This document shows, in pieces, positions 8,247 to 16,982 of a stretch of 64,000 bases of DNA (the first letter of the stretch is position 1; every line of letters begins with the position of its first letter). The DNA comes from Neorhizobium alkalisoli (GTDB lineage: Bacteria > Pseudomonadota > Alphaproteobacteria > Rhizobiales > Rhizobiaceae), in the NCBI RefSeq assembly GCF_002968635.1, contig NZ_PVBN01000006.1, positions 248,001-312,000 on the forward strand, in the 5' to 3' direction. The notes below the pieces were generated by a model that searched no databases, was not told the DNA's origin, and saw only the letters and a list, made by a program, of their open reading frames with translations. Made by a program: the position numbers and the translations under genes.

Positions 8247-10493
8247 TCAGAACCGCTGCGTCAGCGAGATTTTGAATGTCCGGCCGGGCTCCGAATAAAA
8301 TTCGCGGGACTGCAGGGCGCCGTTCTGCCTGACCGTCGCGTAGTCGTAATAGGTGCGGTCGAATACGTTGTAGATGCCCGCGTTGATCTTCAGACCCTTT
8401 ACCTGTTCCGGCTCCCACCAGGCTGTGAGGTCGAAAATGCCGTAGCCTGGGGTCTTGAAATAGGTCCCGCCGAGTCCGTCGTCGTTGAAGGATGACTGAA
8501 CCCCGATCACGTCGAGGCCGACGCCCCAGGTTTCCGTATCATATCCCACGCTTGCGACCGCCTTGAGAGGAGGGACCGACCGCAGGAAAGTGTGCCGGTC
8601 GAGGTCGTTGCCCCGAGCAAAGGCAAGCCCGCCGCCGATCCGGAATCCGTTGTCGAAGCTTTTGTGAACGCTGGCCTCTATGCCGAAGATCTCTGCACGA
8701 GAGATGTTCTGGTACCCGGAGACTCCAAACGGGAAGTCGGCGGGGTCGTAGCCTGCTGCAATCGTTTCGGCGGCGGTGAAGCCGCGGGTGTCGATGAAGT
8801 TCTTGTAACGGTTGTAGAACAGGTTGATGCGTCCGCCGAAGGCCTCATCACCCAAATTGGCGCCAAGTTCGAAACCATTGCTGGTTTCGGATTCGAGATT
8901 CGGATTGCCGAGGCGCAGATAGGTCCCGGGTCCTCCGAAGACACTATAGAGTTCGCCAGCGGTCGGAGCGCGAAAGCCCATCGCCCACTGTGCGAAAAGC
9001 TCGACATCCTTGTTCACTTCGTAACCGATGCGCAGCTTCGGAGACAGCGCCCAGTCTTCGAAACCGTCCGGCAGTGCGGGGTTGCTGGCGTTGTTGTCAT
9101 ACGCCGAAGTCATCTTCGGAGCATGGCGAACCCAGTCGAAGCGGATCCCTGGGGTCAGCGTGAAAGCGGAGTTCTCAAAACTGATCTCGTCGTCGAGATA
9201 GAAGCCGATGCGGCTCGTCTCCACCTTCGGCGTGTCGGCCTGGTTCGTATGCAGGTTGGCGCAGGCGGCGAAGCCTGGCGGGTAGACGCCGGGGCTGATC
9301 TCGGCCGGGCAATTGTCGTAGCCGGACGAGTATTGTTCCGAGGTTATGCGTGCCAGATCGAAGCCGAAGGTGAGCCGGTGACCGAGAGCACCCGCATCGA
9401 TGTTCTTTTCCAGCGCGCCGATCAGACCAAAGCTGTCCTGCTCATAGTCGTTGCGGCGACCGATCGGTCCAATGACCGAGGTCGAGCGGACCCCGTCATA
9501 GCCGTCCACGGTCTTCTGGTTCATGTAGTAGAGCGAGGCCCAGGCGCTGTCGATCGGACTGTCGTCGCTCTGGGACTGGTATCTGTAGTCCAGGGAAATA
9601 CGATCGCGGTCCGTGTCCTTGATCGTCGTGTAATCGCCCGCCCGGTAATTCCCTGCCGCCGTCTGCGTGGTGCGCTGATCAGTCTCGCGGTCCCGGCGGA
9701 AGCGCTCTGCGGTCAACCCGAAGGTGTGCCCTCCGTCGAATTCATGCCGCAGCTTGAAGAGCAGGTTATATTGATCATAGTCCGACGGATTGGCTTCAGT
9801 ACGTGCAGTGCTTAGCGCATCGATGTCGCCGTTCGTCTTGCGCTCCTGGCCCTTCCTGTATCCGCCCTGGAAAAGGATCGAGCTGTTTTCGATTTTCTTC
9901 GCGACCCCGACCGAGCCGAAGCCGCTCGTGTCAGCGCTGTCATAGCCGGTCCGCGCGATACCGCCCCAATCTCGGCCCTCACTGATGAGGTCTTCCGGCT
10001 CTAGCGTCCTGAGGCCCAGAACACCGCCAAGCGCTCCCGGACCGGCTCGGCTGGAATCGGCACCACGCACGACGTCGACCCCCGAAAGCGAACCGAAGTC
10101 GAAAGCATCGACGCCGCCGGTCGCATTACGCGTGACGTCATCGATGAACGGCGTCGGAATGCCGTCGACCGTCGTCAGCACGCGGTTTCCTTCGAGGCCG
10201 CGGATGTTGATCGCACCTGTGGTGCGGTTGAAATTCACCCCGGGTTCCGCCACCCGGCCGAGATCCTCGACGTTGGTGATCTGCTTGTTTTCGATCTGCT
10301 CCTGCGTGGTCTCGGTCGCCAGAGGCGTGTCGGCCACGCCGCCCGGTTGCGCAATCCTTTTGCCCTTGAGCGTAATCGGTCGCAGGGTGGTATCCGGCTG
10401 CGCAGCCTCTTGCGCCCCAGCGCCCGGGCCAAAGGAAACCACCGCAAGCGCGGTGCAGGTGAGCAGGATCGATCGCATCTGGCGGCGGGCCAT
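8247..10493 (-). CDS. TonB-dependent haem/haemoglobin-type outer-membrane receptor
   Basis: A 748-residue outer-membrane receptor. It has a signal peptide (about residues 1-27), a plug domain with the [17 protein letters not shown] region, and a C-terminal 22-strand-type barrel ending in ISLTQRF, with the usual terminal Phe. The haem-receptor boxes FRAP (near residue 505) and NPNL about 20 residues later are present. The conserved His normally found between them is not visible in the intervening segment. ATG at 10493 has AAAGGA 6 bases upstream. Two TGA-N9-TCA iron-responsive boxes lie about 135-175 bases upstream, so iron control is likely. Substrate haem is likely from family signature but unproven; the closest rhizobial analogue would be HmuR/ShmR. 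No tonB, exbBD or haem ABC genes are in the window. Confidence 0.88.
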   Translation of the reverse strand: MARRQMRSILLTCTALAVVSFGPGAGAQEAAQPDTTLRPITLKGKRIAQPGGVADTPLATETTQEQIENKQITNVEDLGRVAEPGVNFNRTTGAINIRGLEGNRVLTTVDGIPTPFIDDVTRNATGGVDAFDFGSLSGVDVVRGADSSRAGPGALGGVLGLRTLEPEDLISEGRDWGGIARTGYDSADTSGFGSVGVAKKIENSSILFQGGYRKGQERKTNGDIDALSTARTEANPSDYDQYNLLFKLRHEFDGGHTFGLTAERFRRDRETDQRTTQTAAGNYRAGDYTTIKDTDRDRISLDYRYQSQSDDSPIDSAWASLYYMNQKTVDGYDGVRSTSVIGPIGRRNDYEQDSFGLIGALEKNIDAGALGHRLTFGFDLARITSEQYSSGYDNCPAEISPGVYPPGFAACANLHTNQADTPKVETSRIGFYLDDEISFENSAFTLTPGIRFDWVRHAPKMTSAYDNNASNPALPDGFEDWALSPKLRIGYEVNKDVELFAQWAMGFRAPTAGELYSVFGGPGTYLRLGNPNLESETSNGFELGANLGDEAFGGRINLFYNRYKNFIDTRGFTAAETIAAGYDPADFPFGVSGYQNISRAEIFGIEASVHKSFDNGFRIGGGLAFARGNDLDRHTFLRSVPPLKAVASVGYDTETWGVGLDVIGVQSSFNDDGLGGTYFKTPGYGIFDLTAWWEPEQVKGLKINAGIYNVFDRTYYDYATVRQNGALQSREFYSEPGRTFKISLTQRF

Positions 10494-10626
10494 AACAGTC
10501 CTTTCACAAGGGCGCACGGAACCCCTCGGCGCGCAGTTGCGCACCGGCAACCGGCGGCCCTTTTCAAATCTGGCTAAAATGTGGCGGGAGGCAGAAATAT
10601 TGCCTTATTCATGCCATTAGAAAACA

Positions 10627-10641
10627 TGACTCTATTTGTCA
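10627..10641 (-). promoter_or_regulatory. Iron-responsive operator (IRO) box 1, TGA-N9-TCA
   Basis: Palindromic TGA-N9-TCA (TGACTCTATTTGTCA) in an AT-rich pocket upstream of the haem-type receptor. The motif is the core reported for RirA in rhizobia. It is short, but it occurs twice within 42 bases here, which makes chance less likely. No rirA gene is in the window. Confidence 0.6.
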
Positions 10642-10653
10642 ATTATTAAAATA

Positions 10654-10668
10654 TGACTGCAATAATCA
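10654..10668 (-). promoter_or_regulatory. Iron-responsive operator (IRO) box 2, TGA-N9-TCA
   Basis: Second copy (TGACTGCAATAATCA), exactly 27 bases from box 1 start to start, in the same AT-rich segment between the receptor and the divergent UPF0114 gene at 10781. It could therefore affect either promoter. Confidence 0.55.
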
Positions 10669-10780
10669 TATTTTTGAGAACACCGGGCAAGTTGTAGAAA
10701 AGCAACATCTCTGCCAGTCTTGCGAGCCTCGCCCCTGGCGGGTAAATGAGGCACGGCTTCAAGAACTACGGAACGATCGC

Positions 10781-11302
10781 ATGAAATCGCTGGAACGCCT
10801 GGTCGAATGGATCATTTTGTCGAGCCGCTGGATCCTCGTGGCGTTCTATATCGGCATGGTCATAGCGCTCGCCGTTTACGCCCTCTCCTTCGCGATGAAA
10901 CTTCTGAAAGTCGCCAAGAACGTCTTTACGTTGAGCGATGCAGACATGATCCTGGCGATGCTCGGCCTGATCGATGCGGCGCTCGTCGCAAGCCTCATGG
11001 TCATGGTGATGATCTCCGGCTACGAGAATTTCGTCAGCCGCTTTGAAGATGCCGATGCGGACATCTCTTTCCTCGGCAAGCTCGATGCCGGCAGCCTGAA
11101 GATCAAGGTCGCCTCCTCCATCGTGGCGATCTCCTCGATCCATCTGCTGCAGATCTTCCTCAACGCCCACCAGTACGATAACTGGAAGCTGATGTGGTAC
11201 ACGCTCATCCACATCGCCTTCGTCATTTCGGCAGTGATGCTCGGCTGGCTCGAGCGCATCATGTCGAAGACCAAGGCCGGCAAGGACGAAGAAAGGATCT
11301 GA
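10781..11302 (+). CDS. UPF0114 (YqhA-like) integral membrane protein
   Basis: A 173-residue inner-membrane protein with about four hydrophobic segments (roughly residues 16-38, 57-80, 109-127 and 135-157). The UPF0114 signature appears as SGYENFVSRF followed by FLGKLDAGSLKIKVASSIVAISSI. Length equals the family norm. Function is unknown in all members I know of. It is divergent from the TonB-dependent receptor across a 287-base AT-rich gap that holds the two iron boxes. No strong Shine-Dalgarno precedes ATG 10781, but the start matches family N-termini. The C-terminus is charged and probably cytoplasmic. Confidence 0.9.
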   Translation: MKSLERLVEWIILSSRWILVAFYIGMVIALAVYALSFAMKLLKVAKNVFTLSDADMILAMLGLIDAALVASLMVMVMISGYENFVSRFEDADADISFLGKLDAGSLKIKVASSIVAISSIHLLQIFLNAHQYDNWKLMWYTLIHIAFVISAVMLGWLERIMSKTKAGKDEERI

Positions 11303-11411
11303 GGCTTCGCCGACCTGCGTCCGGTCAGGGTAGATCCAGCGAACCGCTTGACAATTTTGAGAAATTTGTCGCTCTTGTCGTGTCTCCCACAGCGTATGGA
11401 AGAGACAGGAC

Positions 11412-12341
11412 ATGACGCATTTTCCCTATATCGGATCAGGCCCCTATTGCTACGCGAATTCCTTCGCCATGATGTTTGGCGATAAGGCCGCGCCGACTTC
11501 GGTCATCGAATTCGCCACCGGCAGTCCGTTTGGAATGCAGCTCATAAGCGGGACGTTGCCCTTCTTCGATCCCCATGGCTGGACGCCGGAGGCAGGTTTC
11601 GATGATGCCCTTGCCGCCTTGGGCTGGACATCAAGAACCGTGAGAAGCCGGGAGCCTGGAGAGGCCGTTGCGGCCCTGGAAGAGGCTCTGATATCCGGTC
11701 CTGTATGGGTCGGACCGGTAGAAATCGGTCATCTTCGGCATCAGCCGGGCATGAAGGGGCCGATCGGCGCCGACCACTATCTTGTTGTCCTGGGGCTCGG
11801 AGGCGATCACGTGCTCATGCACGACCCGCAGGGCTATCCCTACGCCACGATCCCTCTCGGCCATTTCATCGAGGCCTGGAAAGCCGAAACGCTCGATTAC
11901 GGTTCGCCATTCACCATGCGGACCGCGTTCCGGCAGGTGGAAACTGTTCCGGACGAGGAGGTGATCCGCAGATCCCTGCCGCATGCGGCGCGATGGCTGT
12001 CGATGGCCGGCGACCACGATGTTCCCCCGGGCACGCTTGGCAACGCTCAGGCTGCCGCGCGTCTTGCTGAACTGGTCGAGGCCGGCGACGATCCCGAGCT
12101 CCGAGGCCACCTTATCCATTTCGCGGTCCGCGTGGGCGCTCGGCGGGCGGCGGATGCGGCGACTTGTCTCGCTCGCATCGGAAGAGAGAAACCGGCGGAG
12201 GTCATGGATCGCCAGGCGCGCCTCATCGGATCGCTCCAATATCCCCTCGTCGTTGAAGATTATGCCAGAGCGGCGAGCCAGCTCCGCATGCTTGCACCGA
12301 TCTATGAGGAGTTGCAGGCGGCCTGCACCGACTGGCTATGA
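11412..12341 (+). CDS. BtrH-like N-terminal papain/C39-fold protein
   Basis: A 309-residue cytoplasmic protein whose first 160 residues resemble the BtrH N-terminal/peptidase C39-like fold. A Cys in SGPYCYANSFAMMFG (Cys13), a His in GADHYLVVLG (His122) and an Asp in LMHDPQG (Asp138) form a plausible Cys-His-Asp triad. BtrH in butirosin synthesis is an acyl-transferring member, while other relatives are peptidases, so the reaction here is open. The C-terminal 130 residues are helical and have no recognised motif. There is no signal peptide. AGGA just precedes the ATG. A hairpin at 12346-12387 closes the transcript before the LuxR gene. Confidence 0.68.
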   Translation: MTHFPYIGSGPYCYANSFAMMFGDKAAPTSVIEFATGSPFGMQLISGTLPFFDPHGWTPEAGFDDALAALGWTSRTVRSREPGEAVAALEEALISGPVWVGPVEIGHLRHQPGMKGPIGADHYLVVLGLGGDHVLMHDPQGYPYATIPLGHFIEAWKAETLDYGSPFTMRTAFRQVETVPDEEVIRRSLPHAARWLSMAGDHDVPPGTLGNAQAAARLAELVEAGDDPELRGHLIHFAVRVGARRAADAATCLARIGREKPAEVMDRQARLIGSLQYPLVVEDYARAASQLRMLAPIYEELQAACTDWL

Positions 12342-12345
12342 GAGC

Positions 12346-12387
12346 CGGAAACGGATCGCCGGAATGGAAACATACCGGCGGTTTCCG
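12346..12387 (+). terminator. Hairpin terminator after the BtrH-like gene
   Basis: Nested arms CGGAAAC/GTTTCCG and CGCCGG/CCGGCG with a short unpaired GGAT bulge and a 12-base loop, starting 5 bases after the stop codon. The downstream TTCTTTGTTTTG is T-rich but interrupted, so termination may be moderate. Confidence 0.6.
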
Positions 12388-12637
12388 TCGAAGTGATTCT
12401 TTGTTTTGTCCTGGAGTGCGGGAAACCCCACTCATGCGGCCATGGAGGAAGTTAAAAACGCCAGATATCTGCCGATTTGAAAAAACCTTCCTGTTTGAGT
12501 TCGGAAATAACAATAAAACTGATTGACTATCGCAAACATCAGGAATAACTGCCCGGCATATGAATTTTCACTAGCTATTCAAGTCACTTCGTATATTTCT
12601 TAACAATAACATAAATCCCTATCAGCTTTTGCCCAGC

Positions 12638-13363
12638 ATGATCACCCTTGAACGGCAGTCTATCTTGAACAGCGAGATTTCCGCTGCCGATTCGCAGGGG
12701 GAAATTTTTGCGGCCATGAAACGCGTCACCCGGGAATTCGGGTTTCTGCATGTCACGCTGTTTGCCGCCACCTCGCCGGATGAGGTGCTGATGTCGCGGA
12801 TGATCGTCGAGACGACGCTGCCCGCCGCCTATGTCCAGGAATTCGACCGCCGCCGCCTGCTGCGGCTCTGCCCCGTCGCTCCGCTCATCAGCAGGTCGGT
12901 CCTACCGATCTGCTGGTCTCTCGATGATCCCGACACCGTCCGGGGGTTTGCAATTCCTGCAACGATGCAGGAATTGCAGCGCCGCTACAACCTCGTCACC
13001 AGCGTCGCGATGGCCCTGAACTCCATCGATGGCGACCGGTTCCTGCTGCGGTTCGACGGCGTCCGCCCGCGGCTGAGCCAGGTGGAACTCAACGAGATCG
13101 GCATGATCGTGCTGCATGCCTTCGATGTCTTCGACAAAATTCGGCGCGGTACCAAGACTGCGACGGCCGGACCGCTCACCGTCCGGGAACTGGAGGTCGT
13201 CCGCTGGACCGCGCAGGGCAAGACGTCGGCGGAGATCGGCCGCATACTTTCATTGTCCGACCACACCATCAACGCCTATATGAACAACGCCATCAAGAAA
13301 CTGGATTGCGTCAACCGCACCCAGTTGGTAGCAAAGGCGTTGAGGCTCAGACTCATAGTATAG
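12638..13363 (+). CDS. LuxR-type regulator with autoinducer-binding-like domain
   Basis: A 241-residue transcription factor. The N-terminal about 165 residues have the autoinducer-binding fold, with the segment YVQEFDRRRLLRLCPVAP followed by ICWS. The C-terminal GerE helix-turn-helix (PLTVRELEVVRWTAQGKTS, then SLSDHTINAYMNNAIKKL) is complete. Compared with TraR, the acyl-homoserine-lactone contact Asp-Pro reads Cys-Pro, so AHL sensing is doubtful; VisN/VisR-like or orphan LuxR roles fit better. ATG 12638 is used; an in-frame TTG at 12629 would add three residues, and neither start has a good Shine-Dalgarno. The preceding 150 bases are markedly AT-rich. A PAS protein follows after 36 bases. 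Confidence 0.82.
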   Translation: MITLERQSILNSEISAADSQGEIFAAMKRVTREFGFLHVTLFAATSPDEVLMSRMIVETTLPAAYVQEFDRRRLLRLCPVAPLISRSVLPICWSLDDPDTVRGFAIPATMQELQRRYNLVTSVAMALNSIDGDRFLLRFDGVRPRLSQVELNEIGMIVLHAFDVFDKIRRGTKTATAGPLTVRELEVVRWTAQGKTSAEIGRILSLSDHTINAYMNNAIKKLDCVNRTQLVAKALRLRLIV

Positions 13364-13399
13364 CGCGTAGCTGTCGCCTGGCCTCTTGGGAGGAAGAGA

Positions 13400-13870
13400 T
13401 TGCCGTTTTGGGTTCAACACACCGAAAAACGCGTCAATACTCAATATCAGCAGGTGGGCCTTTCGTCTGACGAAGTGGTAGATCTCGCAGCCGCGTTTCG
13501 TCTCTACGGTTTCTGGCGCATCGAGTTGGACTCCGGCCATTTCTTCGCAACCGAGGACCTTTGCCACATCTTCGGCATGGAGCCCCAGGATGGCCCGATC
13601 AATCTGATGGCCATTACCGCCCGCATCCACCCCGAAGACATGCCGAGGCTGATGGAGACCTTCGAGCGCGCCAGCGCCGAGAGGCTCACCTATCACAACA
13701 TCTACCGGATCAGGACGGATGCCGAGGACTACAAGTATGTCCGCTCGGTCGGCAAGTTTCGCGACAAACCGGGCACCGCTGGAGAAGTCGTCGGCGTCAC
13801 CTATGAGTTCTTCGCCCAGCGTCCCGGCGTGACTTTTTTCCTCGACGAAATGCCCGATAATCAAGCCTGA
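13400..13870 (+). CDS. PAS-domain protein (TTG start)
   Basis: A 156-residue single PAS_3-type domain: GFWRIELDSGHFFATEDLCHIFG, then the HPEDMPRLMETFERA helix, then RIRTDAEDYKYVRSVGKFRDKPG and the GVTYEFFAQ strand (about residues 35-145). No output domain is fused. The start is TTG at 13400, supported by GGGAGGAAG 4 bases upstream; there is no ATG near. It begins 36 bases after the LuxR stop, so the two are probably one transcript, and a sensory partnership is plausible. The ligand is unknown; no Cys or His suggestive of flavin or haem attachment stands out. Confidence 0.78.
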   Translation: MPFWVQHTEKRVNTQYQQVGLSSDEVVDLAAAFRLYGFWRIELDSGHFFATEDLCHIFGMEPQDGPINLMAITARIHPEDMPRLMETFERASAERLTYHNIYRIRTDAEDYKYVRSVGKFRDKPGTAGEVVGVTYEFFAQRPGVTFFLDEMPDNQA

Positions 13871-13884
13871 ATATCGGACCGATC

Positions 13885-15030
13885 CTATCGATCGAGGACC
13901 GAACGCACTTCAACGAGGTTGGACCGGACCATCAGCGTGTGGAAACCCATGACGGCGAGATGGCTTGGCATGATCAGGCCGTCTTCGCTGCCGTTCGAGA
14001 CGATCGCCGGCTGGACGCGTAACGCTGAACGGAACCTGGTAAGCGTTTCGCTCCAGAGCGGGCCGAGATTGCGCTCGCGGATGACCTGGGAAAAATCGGC
14101 GCCAGCGCCTGAAAGCACCGCATAATATCCGTAGAGCTGACCATAGGCGAACCAGAAGCGGTCGTCGGCGCGCGTGTCGAACCAGCCGGCGCTGTTGTTT
14201 TCCGACCGCTCGCGGAGGATCGCCGCCGTCCCGCCGAGATCATTGGCAATGCGGTCGACGAACTGGATCAGGTTGTCGGCGCGGGTGTCGAAGGTGGCAT
14301 TGCAGGAGGTCAGGTCGGCATTGAAGGCCCTGAGCTTTTCGATTGCCGTGCGGTAATAAGCGGGCGACGGGGTTTTGAAGCCGAAGGGATCGAGACCGAA
14401 ATACCACGAAAACTCATCGAACTGCAGATTTCCGCGTGCATCCTGCAGGTTGCTGTTGATCCCCGACGTACCGCGGACGCGACCGAGCGTATCGACGAGT
14501 TCCGCCGAGGTGCGGCGGACAGCCTGATGGACTCCCCGCTGGAACGACGCCTTGTTGTCGAGGAAGGGCGTGTGGTCCCAGTCGATGCCGAACAAGCCGA
14601 GCCGGTAGAGCAGCATCGAGGAGATCCAGGCATTCTGGTTGACATTCATGTCGATCAGATCGGCCGAGGCATCGACGATGGCGGAGGACTGGCACTGCCG
14701 CGCGGCGGGAGTGGCGGCCGCCGCAGCGGCGGCGGGTGCTGCAGCCGGCAGTTCCTGGCCGGCCGGCACGGTGCGCTCCGACCAGCGATAACTCTCCACG
14801 AAATTCGGATTGAAGCCGCTCCAGACCTGTGTCTGCCAGATGAAGTAGCCGTAGAGGCCGACGAGGATCACCAGAAGCGCCAGAATCGGCCCCTTCACCA
14901 TCCAGTGACGTTGCCGGTACCAGCCGTGCGCTGCCATGAAGGGCCAGACCAGCCATGCGATCAGAAGCCCGATGCCTCTTCCGACGGCCTGGCCGATCCG
15001 TTGAAAGAAGGCGGTAATCCGGTCGAGCAT
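13885..15030 (-). CDS. DUF2333 inner-membrane protein
   Basis: A 381-residue protein of the DUF2333 family (PF10095 type). It has a cytoplasmic N-terminus with amphipathic helices, one strong transmembrane segment at about residues 47-67 (GPILALLVILVGLYGYFIW), an Ala/Pro linker near residues 95-110, and a large periplasmic C-terminal domain containing the conserved SWYFGLDPFGFKTPSPAYYR region. Function is unknown. ATG 15030 has AGGAGAC about 5 bases upstream. A coiled-coil gene ends 84 bases upstream on the same strand. The 3' end converges with the PAS gene. Confidence 0.85.
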   Translation of the reverse strand: MLDRITAFFQRIGQAVGRGIGLLIAWLVWPFMAAHGWYRQRHWMVKGPILALLVILVGLYGYFIWQTQVWSGFNPNFVESYRWSERTVPAGQELPAAAPAAAAAAATPAARQCQSSAIVDASADLIDMNVNQNAWISSMLLYRLGLFGIDWDHTPFLDNKASFQRGVHQAVRRTSAELVDTLGRVRGTSGINSNLQDARGNLQFDEFSWYFGLDPFGFKTPSPAYYRTAIEKLRAFNADLTSCNATFDTRADNLIQFVDRIANDLGGTAAILRERSENNSAGWFDTRADDRFWFAYGQLYGYYAVLSGAGADFSQVIRERNLGPLWSETLTRFRSALRVQPAIVSNGSEDGLIMPSHLAVMGFHTLMVRSNLVEVRSVLDR

Positions 15031-15114
15031 CGCTGTCTCCTGTCAGGCGGGGGCGCATCCGATTGAGCTGCCTCACACATATGTGTTCCAGGCGGCGATC
15101 ACAACCGGCGCGAG

Positions 15115-16050
15115 TCACGACCTGGCAAGCTTGAAGCCGAAAGGAGGCCAGCGCATGCCCGCCACCTGCCGTGCCTCGATTGCAGCCTCGGCGGCGGCTT
15201 CGGCTGGAAACCGCTCCGCAAACGCCTGATCGGCGAGGTTGCGGCGACGGTCGAGACCGTGAACGGTCAGCAATCCGTCCGAAAAGCGCTTCATCTGACT
15301 TTGGAGATTGGGAAAGGTGTCCGGTTTCACGCTTTCGTCGCCGTGCCGCCGGACCGCGTTGAAAACGACCTGGTAAAGGATGAGCAGGTCTTCCGTGTCG
15401 GTGGCAAGCTTGTGCAGCAGGACGTGGCAGGTGCCGACGGATGTGTTCAGCCCATCGAGGAATGCCTGGAAGATCTCCACGCAATGTTCGGTCCGCCGCG
15501 TCGCGTCCACGACTGTCGTCGCCTCCCCGTTCTCCCCCCGCAGTCTGTCGATGATCTCCGCCCGGTGGTCGATAAACGTCACCAGATCGTTTTCGCTTTC
15601 CTTGCGCCGGGAAAGCAGCACATCACGCTCGCCTTGCAGCAGCCCTGCGAGGATGTCGGCTCGCCGCAGAAGCTCGCCGAGTTGGGCGAGCGGCGCCTGG
15701 CTTTTCCGGCGAATCTGCTGACGTCGCAGCATCGCCGACCGGGAAACGACACCGATCGCCTTCTCCAGACGCGTCGGCAATTCACGATTGTCGAATTGGG
15801 TCTTGCGGATGCTGATCGCAGCAGCCTGTTTCGCCACAAGCCGCGCAAGGGCGGTCTCGGCTGCCCGCCGTTCGGGCGCTTCGCGCCTCAGCCGTTCCGC
15901 TTCGCCATCGAGTTCGGCCTCCTCCGGAAGCGCGTCCTGCCTGGCAGCCTTATCGAGCATCGCCGCCAGGGGCTGCTGCCCCTCGCGCATGGCACCGAAA
16001 ATCCCGGTTACCCTTTCGATCTCGCTGTCGAAAACCTGCTTTGCCGCCAC
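15115..16050 (-). CDS. Coiled-coil protein of unknown function (GTG start)
   Basis: A 311-residue soluble protein, very rich in Arg, Glu, Ala and Leu, with predicted coiled-coil stretches (about residues 45-100 and 130-165). It has no signal peptide or membrane helix. A later helical region (EDLLILYQVVFNAVRRH, about residue 240) may be a packing domain. The GTG at 16050 is chosen because GGAGGGG lies 5-10 bases before it; an in-frame TTG at 16095 lacks this. It lies upstream of the DUF2333 gene on the same strand, and the pair may form a membrane-linked complex, which is inference from order only. I do not recognise the family. Confidence 0.68.
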   Translation of the reverse strand: MAAKQVFDSEIERVTGIFGAMREGQQPLAAMLDKAARQDALPEEAELDGEAERLRREAPERRAAETALARLVAKQAAAISIRKTQFDNRELPTRLEKAIGVVSRSAMLRRQQIRRKSQAPLAQLGELLRRADILAGLLQGERDVLLSRRKESENDLVTFIDHRAEIIDRLRGENGEATTVVDATRRTEHCVEIFQAFLDGLNTSVGTCHVLLHKLATDTEDLLILYQVVFNAVRRHGDESVKPDTFPNLQSQMKRFSDGLLTVHGLDRRRNLADQAFAERFPAEAAAEAAIEARQVAGMRWPPFGFKLARS

Positions 16051-16201
16051 ACTGCCCCTCCGCCGTCTTTCGACAGGATAACGGCGGCGGGCCAATTACG
16101 CCACCCGGCAGGTTCACCGCCGTTGCCACGAAAATCCACGTCCGGCGCGCCCGTCTCGCGGCGAGCCGTTCCGTCCTTCGCATCCGGACCCGCGCGTGGC
16201 G

Positions 16202-16783
16202 CTACTCGCAGCGCATCCGGTCTTCCCAGTGCCGGCGGCAGAGCGAAACGTACTTCTCGTTTCCTCCCACTTCCACCTGCGCCCCTTCCCGCACCAGGTT
16301 GCCCTGCTGGTCGAGCCGCACGACCATCGTCGCCTTGCGGCCGCAGAAGCAGATGGTGCGCACCTCGCGCAATTCGTCGGCGATGGCGAGAAGCTCCAGC
16401 GAGCCTGGAAACAGCTTTCCCTGGAAATCGGTCCTCAATCCATAGGCCATCACCGGAATGCCGATGCGGTCGCAAACGCGGGCGAGTTGCCAGACCTGCT
16501 CGGCGGTCAGAAACTGTGCCTCGTCGACGAAGACGCAGGCGATCGGCTCCTGGCCGTGCATCGTTTCGATCGCCGCGAAGAGATCGTCCGACTGAGTGAA
16601 CGGGATAGCATCCTCGGACAGGCCGATCCTTGAGGCGACCCGCCCCTTCCCCGCCCGGTCGTCCAGCGCGGCGATGAAGATCGCCGTGCGCATCCCGCGT
16701 TCCCGATAATTGTAGGAGGCCTGCAAGAGCATGGTCGACTTGCCGGCATTCATCGTTGCATAGTGGAAATAGAGCTTGGCCAT
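16202..16783 (-). CDS. tdk: Thymidine kinase
   Basis: Phosphorylates thymidine to dTMP in the salvage pathway. The 193-residue protein begins MAKLYFHYATMNAGKST, with the P-loop at residues 9-17. The Mg-binding VFVDEAQFL appears near residue 87, and the type II zinc-lasso Cys pair as CFCGRK with a later Cys in SLCRRHW. Length agrees with bacterial type II thymidine kinases. ATG 16783 is preferred to an upstream ATG at 16813 because homologues start at MA(K/Q)LYF. The downstream coiled-coil gene begins 151 bases later on the same strand. Confidence 0.95.
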   Translation of the reverse strand: MAKLYFHYATMNAGKSTMLLQASYNYRERGMRTAIFIAALDDRAGKGRVASRIGLSEDAIPFTQSDDLFAAIETMHGQEPIACVFVDEAQFLTAEQVWQLARVCDRIGIPVMAYGLRTDFQGKLFPGSLELLAIADELREVRTICFCGRKATMVVRLDQQGNLVREGAQVEVGGNEKYVSLCRRHWEDRMRCE

Positions 16784-16982
16784 AACCTGCTTCTGCTCGC
16801 GATCGGCCTCCATGAAAAGCGGCCAATGGCGATAATCACAGGAAAACTGCGGCGCGAAGGAAGGGGCAGAGTTTGCATAAAATGTCGCAAATGCACCCTG
16901 CCCCCCGCCGCGAATGCGCGCGCTTGCCTCATCTCAGGAGATATTGATAATGGCGGGAACACGAAAAACAGGGGAACAACTC

